A stretch of DNA of 64,000 nucleotides from an uncultured Paracoccaceae bacterium (lineage in GTDB: Bacteria > Pseudomonadota > Alphaproteobacteria > Rhodobacterales > Rhodobacteraceae). Below, in pieces: positions 58,229 through 64,000 of the stretch. The translations under genes and the position numbers were made by a program. The number at the start of each line of letters is the position of its first letter. Position 1 is the first letter of the stretch. The stretch spans positions 1 to 64,000 of the forward strand of contig CALMJS010000020.1 in NCBI GenBank assembly GCA_937864535.1, read 5' to 3'. The notes under the pieces are model-generated. The model searched no databases, was not told where the DNA came from, and worked only from the letters and a program-made list of their open reading frames with translations.

Positions 58229-59256
58229 TGTTGCGGGTGGGGGTTGTCGGTTACGGTACAGGTGGTCAGCATTTCCACACGCCGTTCATCGCGGCGGCGG
58301 AAGGCTGCGCATTGGCGGGCATTGTTGCCCGTGCTCCTGAAACCATCGCAAAGGTGCGCGCGGGCTGGCCGGATGTGCCGGTTTTCGCGAGCCTGACCGA
58401 TATGATCGCCGCAGGTGTCTGCGATGCCGTTACGGTGACAACCCCGCCGCAAACCCGTCGCGCCCTCGTCCTCGAGGCGATCGAGGCGGGCCTGCATGTG
58501 ATTGCCGATAAACCCTTCGCGCCCGATTATCAGGGCGCGATGGACCTCGATGCCGCGGCCAAGGCCAAGGGCGTCACGCTGTGCGTCTACCAGAACCGCC
58601 GTTTCGACGCGGATTTGCAGACCCTGCGCAAGCTGGTGCTGGACGACCGTCTGGGCACTGTCTGGAGCCTGCATTCCCGCATGGACCAGAACGGCGCGCA
58701 TACGTTGGAACCCGGCCCCACCGGTGGCCTGCTGCGCGATCTGGGCAGCCACGTTGTGGACCAGATGATCTATGTCCTTGGCCCTGTGGCGGCTGTCGAT
58801 TGCCAGATGGACTATGTCGATTTGCCCGAGGGTCAGACCGACTGTGCGTTCAACATCACGCTGCGGCATGAGAACGGCGCGCACAGCCATCTGTCGGCCA
58901 GCAAGCTGAACTACAACGACCAGCGCGAGTTGCGTGTCTACGGGTCCAAGGGGTTCTACCAGTCGATGACCTCGGACATTCAGGCGCAGGATATCTTTGC
59001 GGGCAAGCGTCCGGTGGATGATCTGGGCGCGTGGGGCTACGAGCCCGAAACCTGCTGGGGCACCCTGAAAACCGCCGCTGGGACCGAGGTGATCCCGTCC
59101 GAACAGGGCCGCTATCACGACTACTACGCCGCCTTTGCCCGCGCGATTGCCGACGGCACGCCGCCGCCGGTGACGGCCGCGCAGGCCGCAAAAACCATCG
59201 CCGTTCTGGATGCTGCACGAACCAGCGCCAGCACGGGAAAAACCGTTATTCTCTAA
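58228..59256 (+). CDS. Gfo/Idh/MocA-family oxidoreductase (2)
   Basis: A 342-aa dehydrogenase with GVVGYGTGGQHFHTPFIAA, ADKPFAPDYQGAMDL (the EKP position is DKP) and GGLLRDLGSHVVDQMIYVLG. It is less like IolG than the other two and resembles YdgJ/YhhX-type members with GGQ instead of GxMG. Start overlaps the PanB-like stop by one base. Confidence 0.88.
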   Translation: MLRVGVVGYGTGGQHFHTPFIAAAEGCALAGIVARAPETIAKVRAGWPDVPVFASLTDMIAAGVCDAVTVTTPPQTRRALVLEAIEAGLHVIADKPFAPDYQGAMDLDAAAKAKGVTLCVYQNRRFDADLQTLRKLVLDDRLGTVWSLHSRMDQNGAHTLEPGPTGGLLRDLGSHVVDQMIYVLGPVAAVDCQMDYVDLPEGQTDCAFNITLRHENGAHSHLSASKLNYNDQRELRVYGSKGFYQSMTSDIQAQDIFAGKRPVDDLGAWGYEPETCWGTLKTAAGTEVIPSEQGRYHDYYAAFARAIADGTPPPVTAAQAAKTIAVLDAARTSASTGKTVIL

Positions 59257-59274
59257 CCCCTAAGGAAAAGCATT

Positions 59275-60264
59275 ATGCTCAGAGTGGGTCTTCTTGGCGC
59301 GGGCCGCATTGCCGGTGTCCACGCAACCGCCATCTCGTCGAACCCCGGTTCTACCCTCGTCGCCGTGTCGGACAAGTTCCCCGAAGCCGCAGCCAAGCTG
59401 GCCGCGCAATATGGCTGCGAAGCCCGCGACACCGATGCGATCCTGAACGACCCGACCATTGACGCCGTTCTGATTGCCACCTCTACCGACACCCACTCGG
59501 ACCTGATCGAGCGCGCTACCGCTGCCGGTAAATCTGTGCTCTGTGAAAAGCCTGTGGATCTGTCGCTGGAACGCGCCCGCGTGTGCCAAAAGAATGCCGC
59601 GGGCAAGACGGTGATGATCGGTTTCAACCGTCGTTTCGACCCGAACTTTGGCGCGCTCAAGGCCGCCGTCGACGCGGGCGAGATTGGCAAGCCCGAGCTG
59701 CTGTCGATCACCTCGTTCGATCCGGCCCCGCCGCCGGTCGCCTATATCAAGGTCTCGGGCGGGTTGTTCCGGGACATGATGATCCACGATTTCGACATGG
59801 CCAACTTTATCATGGGCGAGGCTCCGGTTTCCGTCTATGCCGCTGGTTCGTCGATTGTTGACCCGGAAATTGGGGCTGCTGGCGATGTGGATACGGCGAT
59901 CGTCACGCTGACCTACGCCGATGGCCGCGTTGCAGTGATCAAGAACTCGCGCCGTGCTGTTTACGGCTATGACCAGCGTGTCGAACTGCTGGGGTCGACC
60001 GGTCTGTTACAGGCCCAGAACATGCTGGAAAACACCGTGGTCAAATCGACCACCGCTGGCGTGACCGGAGCCAAGCCGACCTACTTCTTCCTCGAACGCT
60101 ACATGCCGGCCTATGCCGCTGAATGGGCAGCCTTTGTCAATGCCGTCAACGGTGGCACCGCGCTGCCGGTGACGCTGGATGACGGCGTCGCCGCGCTGGC
60201 GATGGCAGAGGCCGCGACGCGGTCCGCCAAAGAGGGGCGACCGATCCTCTTGTCAGAGGTCTGA
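59275..60264 (+). CDS. Gfo/Idh/MocA-family oxidoreductase (3), inositol-dehydrogenase-like
   Basis: A 329-aa dehydrogenase with GLLGAGRIAGVHATAISSN, CEKPVDLSLERARVC and the catalytic HDFDMANFIMGE. These match bacterial myo-/scyllo-inositol 2-dehydrogenases (IolG). Last gene of the 49330 operon before a hairpin. The three dehydrogenases probably act on successive or stereoisomeric intermediates (inference). Confidence 0.9.
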   Translation: MLRVGLLGAGRIAGVHATAISSNPGSTLVAVSDKFPEAAAKLAAQYGCEARDTDAILNDPTIDAVLIATSTDTHSDLIERATAAGKSVLCEKPVDLSLERARVCQKNAAGKTVMIGFNRRFDPNFGALKAAVDAGEIGKPELLSITSFDPAPPPVAYIKVSGGLFRDMMIHDFDMANFIMGEAPVSVYAAGSSIVDPEIGAAGDVDTAIVTLTYADGRVAVIKNSRRAVYGYDQRVELLGSTGLLQAQNMLENTVVKSTTAGVTGAKPTYFFLERYMPAYAAEWAAFVNAVNGGTALPVTLDDGVAALAMAEAATRSAKEGRPILLSEV

Positions 60265-60272
60265 TACCCAGG

Positions 60273-60297
60273 ACGGGCGCCTTCGGGCGCCCGTTTC
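60273..60297 (+). terminator. Hairpin after the third dehydrogenase
   Basis: A perfect 9-bp stem (ACGGGCGCC with GGCGCCCGT) closes a TTCG tetraloop, followed by TTCG without a T run. Marks the end of the main operon. Confidence 0.7.
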
Positions 60298-60340
60298 GCG
60301 TCATGGCTTGACCAACCGGGGCAAAATCCCCTTGATGCGA

Positions 60341-60350
60341 TGGTATACCA
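60341..60350. promoter_or_regulatory. TGGTATACCA palindrome upstream of the SDR gene
   Basis: A perfect 10-bp palindrome, 16 nt before the SDR start. This core is typical of GntR/FadR-subfamily regulators such as the UxuR/ExuR type, which control sugar-acid genes. No GntR-family gene is in the window, so the regulator would be encoded elsewhere. Confidence 0.5.
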
Positions 60351-60365
60351 AAGTGGAGGGGCGAG

Positions 60366-61178
60366 ATGAATCGCATCGACGGAAAAATTGCAGTCATCAC
60401 CGGCGCGACCCAGGGGCTGGGTGCCGCTATCGCCCGTCAGTTCGCCGCCGCAGGGGCCGCCGGTTTGGTTCTGGTCGGGCGTGATCTGGCCAAGGGGCAG
60501 GCGGTCGCCGACAGCATCACAGCCGACACCGGCGTTCCGGTCCATGTGATCGCCGCGGATCTGGCCGATATCGACGCCGTGCGCGGTATCATCGCCCGCG
60601 CAGATGCCGAGTTTGGCCGTGTCGATGTTCTGGTGAACTCGGCCGGGTTTACCGATCGCGGCACCATCCTCAACACCACGCCCGAGTTTTTTGATAAAAT
60701 GATGGCGGTGAACGTGCGTGCGCCGTTTTTCCTGATCCAGGACGCGGCCAAGGTTATGATCCGCCAAGGCATCGAGGGCCGGATCATCAATATCGGCTCT
60801 ATGTCGTCGCTGGCCGGGCAGCCGTTTCTGACGCCCTATTCCACGTCCAAGGGGGCGCTGGCGACCCTGACCCGCAATACCGCCTACGCGCTGATGCGCA
60901 ACCGCATCCACGTCAATCAGCTGGACATTGGCTGGATGAATTCGGACCACGAACGGCGGTTGATCGCCTCGGAAACCGGTGATCCGACCTTTATTGACCG
61001 CGCGGCGGCGGCCAAGCCCTTTGGCCGGATTCTGGACCCTGTCGAGGTCGCCAAGGCGGTCCTTTGGATGGCCTCGGACGACAACGGTATGATGACCGGT
61101 GCAGTGATCCCGTTCGATCAGTCGGTGTTCGGCGGGTATGAATCCGCGCCTGTTCCCGAAACCGCGTTCGAGGTCTAG
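60366..61178 (+). CDS. SDR-family oxidoreductase
   Basis: A 270-aa short-chain dehydrogenase. The cofactor motif is GATQGLGAAIARQF, the active-site Ser is in NIGSMSSLAG and the YXXXK is YSTSK. The short 3-oxoacyl-reductase-like length and the sugar context fit an alcohol/ketone step on a polyol. ATG 60366 follows GGAGGGG. Ends in a convergent hairpin with LacI 2. Confidence 0.92.
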   Translation: MNRIDGKIAVITGATQGLGAAIARQFAAAGAAGLVLVGRDLAKGQAVADSITADTGVPVHVIAADLADIDAVRGIIARADAEFGRVDVLVNSAGFTDRGTILNTTPEFFDKMMAVNVRAPFFLIQDAAKVMIRQGIEGRIINIGSMSSLAGQPFLTPYSTSKGALATLTRNTAYALMRNRIHVNQLDIGWMNSDHERRLIASETGDPTFIDRAAAAKPFGRILDPVEVAKAVLWMASDDNGMMTGAVIPFDQSVFGGYESAPVPETAFEV

Positions 61179-61207
61179 CCTGTCGTCGCGATGAGCTACC
61201 CACCCGT

Positions 61208-61238
61208 CACGGCCTGGTGTCATGGCCACCGGGCCGTG
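61208..61238. terminator. Bidirectional terminator between SDR and LacI 2
   Basis: A 12-bp stem (CACGGCCTGGTG with CACCGGGCCGTG, one G-U) closes a 7-nt loop. It lies between convergent genes and has no T runs. Confidence 0.65.
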
Positions 61239-61243
61239 TGATG

Positions 61244-62275
61244 TCATACGGATTCCGGCAGGTATAGTCGCGGTTCTAGGAAATGTTGGCCGCCCGACAG
61301 GGTCGGGTCGTGTTGCACGGCCCGGATCATCGTTTCGATCAGGTCGCGGCAGAGTTCCCGTAGCGGCGTCGAAATCACCATCGTGACATACCCGTCGGCC
61401 AGGGCAGCGCGGCGATCATCGGTCATTTCATTGGCGATCAGGCTGATTTTTCCCGGCGGACGGCGTTCGCGCACGGCGGAAATCGCGCCTTCGACGCCGC
61501 CGCCGGCGACATAGATTCCCCGCAAATCCGTATGCCGATCCAGCAGGTCGAGGGTCGCCTCGTAGGTGACCTGCCGCGTGTCGAGGTTCACAAAGGTATC
61601 CAGCACCTCGAACTGGGGTGCATGTTCGCGCAGATAACTGACAAATCCGGTCTCGCGCAGGACATGGCCGTGCCAGCGGCTGCCGCCAACGAAAATCGCG
61701 ACCTTGCCGGGGTGGCGGACCTCTTTGGCAATCATCCATGCGGCGATGCGGCCGACCTTGATATTGTCCATGCCGTAATAGCTATGCCGCACATTCTGGG
61801 CGATATCGTTCAGCAGGGCAAAAAACGGCGTGCCGTCGCGCGCAAGGTCCGAGACGACCTGGGTCACGCTCTGATGGTTGACGGCGGCACTGCCGACGGC
61901 ATGGCTGCGGCGGGCGACCTCGCGGATCGCGGTGCCAAAGTCTTCGGGGGTCGTCGCGGGGACAAAACGGATCAGCGCGGTGCCACGAATGTCGCGCCGT
62001 TCGGCCACCGCCGCCGTCAAAGCCTGGGCGAAGTTCTGATAGAAACTCTGGCGCTCTTTGGACAGGACAAAGCCAAAGGTCATCGCGGGCAGCCCTGCGT
62101 CGATCCGGGCGCGGATCAGGCCGCGGGCGTGATATCCCAGCCTCTCGGCCGCGTCGGCGACGCGCTGGGCGGTGGCGGGTTTGACGGTGGCCCGACCGTT
62201 CAGAACGCGGTCCACGGTGGCGACGCCCACGCCAGCCTCTGCGGCGATGTCGGTCAGGGTCGGGCGTTTTGCCAT
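61244..62275 (-). CDS. LacI-family transcriptional regulator (2)
   Basis: A 343-aa repressor-type protein with the HTH PTLTDIAAEAGVGVATVDRV and hinge LNGRATVKPATAQRV, and a sugar-binding-protein-like core. It is divergent from the MocD-like operon at 62402, with a clear inverted repeat in the gap. It is a distant paralogue of LacI 1 in this window. Confidence 0.92.
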   Translation of the reverse strand: MAKRPTLTDIAAEAGVGVATVDRVLNGRATVKPATAQRVADAAERLGYHARGLIRARIDAGLPAMTFGFVLSKERQSFYQNFAQALTAAVAERRDIRGTALIRFVPATTPEDFGTAIREVARRSHAVGSAAVNHQSVTQVVSDLARDGTPFFALLNDIAQNVRHSYYGMDNIKVGRIAAWMIAKEVRHPGKVAIFVGGSRWHGHVLRETGFVSYLREHAPQFEVLDTFVNLDTRQVTYEATLDLLDRHTDLRGIYVAGGGVEGAISAVRERRPPGKISLIANEMTDDRRAALADGYVTMVISTPLRELCRDLIETMIRAVQHDPTLSGGQHFLEPRLYLPESV

Positions 62276-62284
62276 GATAATATC

Positions 62285-62322
62285 CTATCAAATGTTGCCC
62301 GAATTTTGATAGATTCTGATAG
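62285..62322. promoter_or_regulatory. Candidate operator for LacI 2
   Basis: CTATCAAA (62285-62292) and TTTGATAG (62305-62312) form perfect 8-bp arms 12 nt apart. A third half-site TCTGATAG follows at 62315-62322. It lies within the first 50 bp upstream of lacI 2, a usual autoregulatory position. Confidence 0.6.
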
Positions 62323-62401
62323 AAATGCAAGCCCCCTGACTCGGCCCTCTGTCGGCGTGCCGCTACAGTCGCCGCTATCCGTTCATCCGAGGGAGTGCAG
62401 C

Positions 62402-63478
62402 ATGGGCAAGCGTGATTATTCGATGTTGGGGGCAGATGCCAAACGGGCGGTCGAAACCGGCCTTGCCGCGGCCGAGTGGTATCACACCGACATCCCGCGC
62501 AAGGAAATGAAGGAACTGATGCAGCGCGCCGATGGTCCGGCCATCCGCGATACCGTCATCCTCTTTGGCGCAATGGCGGTCTTTGCCGGACTCGGGATTG
62601 CTCTGTGGCCGACCGTTTGGTCGGTGCCGTTCTGGCTGGCCTATGGTGTGCTCTATGGGTCGGCGATGGACAGCCGCTGGCACGAATGTTCGCACGGCAC
62701 CGCGTTCAAGACACGCTGGATGAATGATGTTATCTATCAGATCGCTTCATTCTGTATGATCAGAAATCCGCATACGTGGCGTTGGAGCCATGCGCGGCAC
62801 CACACGGATACAGTCATCGTCGGGCGGGACCCTGAAATTGCGGTGATGCGGCCCGTTGTCTTTGCAAAGGTCGTCCTTAACCTTTTCGGGGTGCTGGACA
62901 CCATCGACGGTGTGACCCGAATGGTCAAGAATGCCCTTGGTCAGGTCGGCGCAGAAGAAGCCACCTGGATTCCGGTGTCTGAACAGCCCAAAGTTATTCG
63001 GGTCGCCCGGATCTGGGTTCTGATCTATGCTGCAACCGCCGCTGTCGCCGTCTATACGCAATCGATCCTGCCGTTCATGGTGATCGGATTGCCGCGCCTC
63101 TATGGTGCATGGCATATGGTCATGTGTGGTCTTTTGCAGCACTGCGGGTTGGCGGATAACGTCACTGACCACCGTTTGAACAGCCGCACCGTCTATATGA
63201 ACCCGATCAGCCGGTTCATTTACTGGAACATGAATTACCATGTTGAACACCACATGTTCCCGATGATCCCATACCACCAACTGCCCAAGGCGCATGAGCG
63301 TTTCAAACACGATTTGCCTGCGCCGAGCCTGTCTATTGCAGCGGGCTATGCAGAGATCCTGCCCGCTATGTGGCGGCAAATGAAGAACGAAGACTATTTC
63401 CTGCGCCGGGACCTGCCCGCAACGGCCAAGCCCTACCGCGAGGAATTTCACACTGCCGCCATGCCTGCGGCCGAATAA
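62402..63478 (+). CDS. MocD-like membrane di-iron oxygenase/desaturase
   Basis: A 358-aa membrane fatty-acid-desaturase-superfamily protein. From ATG 62402 (GAGGGAG upstream) it has histidine boxes HECSH (94-98), HARHH (130-134) and, near the C-terminus, HVEHH in NMNYHVEHHMF. MocD of rhizobia is of this kind and, with MocE and MocF, removes the O-methyl group of rhizopine. The frame is open far upstream but over LacI 2 on the other strand. It is followed by a Rieske ferredoxin and a reductase. Confidence 0.85.
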   Translation: MGKRDYSMLGADAKRAVETGLAAAEWYHTDIPRKEMKELMQRADGPAIRDTVILFGAMAVFAGLGIALWPTVWSVPFWLAYGVLYGSAMDSRWHECSHGTAFKTRWMNDVIYQIASFCMIRNPHTWRWSHARHHTDTVIVGRDPEIAVMRPVVFAKVVLNLFGVLDTIDGVTRMVKNALGQVGAEEATWIPVSEQPKVIRVARIWVLIYAATAAVAVYTQSILPFMVIGLPRLYGAWHMVMCGLLQHCGLADNVTDHRLNSRTVYMNPISRFIYWNMNYHVEHHMFPMIPYHQLPKAHERFKHDLPAPSLSIAAGYAEILPAMWRQMKNEDYFLRRDLPATAKPYREEFHTAAMPAAE

Positions 63479-63502
63479 CTGACCAACAAAGAGGAAGTGA
63501 CC

Positions 63503-63811
63503 ATGCCTTGGGTAGATGCCTGCGGAACCGATGATATCGACGCCGAAGACCTGATCCGTTTCGATCACGGGGGTCGGACCTATGCGATCTATCGCTCTTC
63601 GGACGACGACTACTTCTGTACGGATGGCAAATGCACCCATGAGGACGTCCACCTGGAGGACGGTCTGGTCATGGCGTACGAAATCGAGTGCCCCAAACAC
63701 AACGCGACCTTTGATTATCGCACCGGAGAGGCGCTGCGCGCGCCGGCATGCGTCAACCTGAACACCTACAAGGTCAAGGTCGAGGCGGGTCGGGTTCTGA
63801 TCGAGATCTGA
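63503..63811 (+). CDS. Rieske-type 2Fe-2S ferredoxin (MocE-like, 2)
   Basis: A 102-aa protein with CTHEDVHL and CPKHNATF ligands, directly after the MocD-like gene and before the reductase gene. ATG 63503, seven bases after GAGGA, is preferred to the GTG at 63497. About 64% identical by hand count to the first copy. Confidence 0.92.
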   Translation: MPWVDACGTDDIDAEDLIRFDHGGRTYAIYRSSDDDYFCTDGKCTHEDVHLEDGLVMAYEIECPKHNATFDYRTGEALRAPACVNLNTYKVKVEAGRVLIEI

Positions 63812-63812
63812 G

Positions 63813-64000
63813 ATGGCCGGGATCGTCATTGTCGGCGCTGGCGAATGCGGCACCCGCGCGGCCTTTGCGGCGCGGGATGCTGGCTATGATGGCGCGATCT
63901 TGCTGATCGCGGGCGAAGCCGGTCTGCCCTATGATCGCACCAAGCTGACAAAACCGATTGTGCCGGGCGAGGCCCCTTTTGGCGGCCTGTCCGCGCTGCG
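63813..64000 (+). CDS. FAD-dependent ferredoxin reductase (MocF-like), 5' part
   Basis: Only 62 codons are in the window. The start MAGIVIVGAGECGTRAAFAA is the FAD-binding Rossmann motif, followed by GLPYDRTKLTKPIV, a segment shared by BphA4-type NAD(P)H:ferredoxin reductases. It follows the Rieske stop by one base. Position makes it the electron source for MocE/MocD. Truncated by the window edge. Confidence 0.8.
   Translation, partial: MAGIVIVGAGECGTRAAFAARDAGYDGAILLIAGEAGLPYDRTKLTKPIVPGEAPFGGLSAL

Overview
The window looks like chromosome of an alphaproteobacterium of the Rhodobacteraceae (roseobacter group). The DNA is GC-rich. The rpoA (338 aa), short adenylate kinase, AapJQMP amino acid transporter, ATP12 chaperone and the rpmH-rnpA-yidD-(ttcA)-yidC-MOSC-engB-argB order all fit that group. 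This placement is inference from gene content; no marker phylogeny was run.

Region 1 (1-17996, + strand) is the translation locus: the 3' end of fusA, tuf, then the S10, spc and alpha ribosomal clusters through rplQ, with secY, adk and rpoA. Three non-ribosomal genes interrupt it: a DUF2200 gene between rplW and rplB, an antisense 2-oxoglutarate/Fe(II) oxygenase gene right after rplP (L16), and a DUF1127 gene between rpmD and rplO. Strong hairpin terminators flank most of the interruptions.

Region 2 (17997-29125, + strand) begins with a 0.5-kb non-coding stretch and an acyl-homoserine-lactone synthase gene with no luxR beside it. It continues with rarA, crcB, an RluA-family pseudouridine synthase, a HAD hydrolase and an ATP12 chaperone, then the general L-amino-acid ABC transporter aapJQMP. 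AapM is much longer than usual because it carries a coiled-coil and repeat insertion.

Region 3 (29126-37838, - strand) is one long co-directional run starting at rpmH: rpmH, rnpA, yidD, ttcA, a GGDEF/EAL protein, yidC, MOSC, engB, argB, a ferredoxin-like protein and a SixA-type phosphatase. A good consensus promoter precedes rpmH. On the opposite strand follow a TVP38/TMEM64-type membrane protein, a mercuric-reductase-like flavoprotein, an orphan histidine kinase and tRNA-Arg(ACG).

Region 4 (41648-48047, - strand) is a second-type F-ATPase operon, atpD-C-Q-R-B-E-F-A-G. This is the N-ATPase layout: it has AtpQ/AtpR, no separate delta gene, and a c subunit with the Na+-ligand signature. The long b subunit ends in a delta-like segment. 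A perfect-looking FNR-type box lies upstream of atpD.

Region 5 (48140-64000) is a catabolic locus with two LacI-type regulators, each divergent from an operon. It encodes a ribose-type ABC importer, three Gfo/Idh/MocA dehydrogenases, two TIM-barrel isomerase-like proteins, an SDR and a divergent PanB homologue. It also encodes two different membrane di-iron oxygenases (a sterol-desaturase/fatty-acid-hydroxylase type and a MocD-like desaturase), two MocE-like Rieske ferredoxins and the start of a ferredoxin reductase. By gene content it resembles rhizopine/inositol (moc/iol) catabolism but with a duplicated oxygenase arm. I infer that it imports and breaks down a polyol, probably an O-methylated or otherwise substituted inositol-like compound. 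This locus is the best candidate for an undescribed system here.
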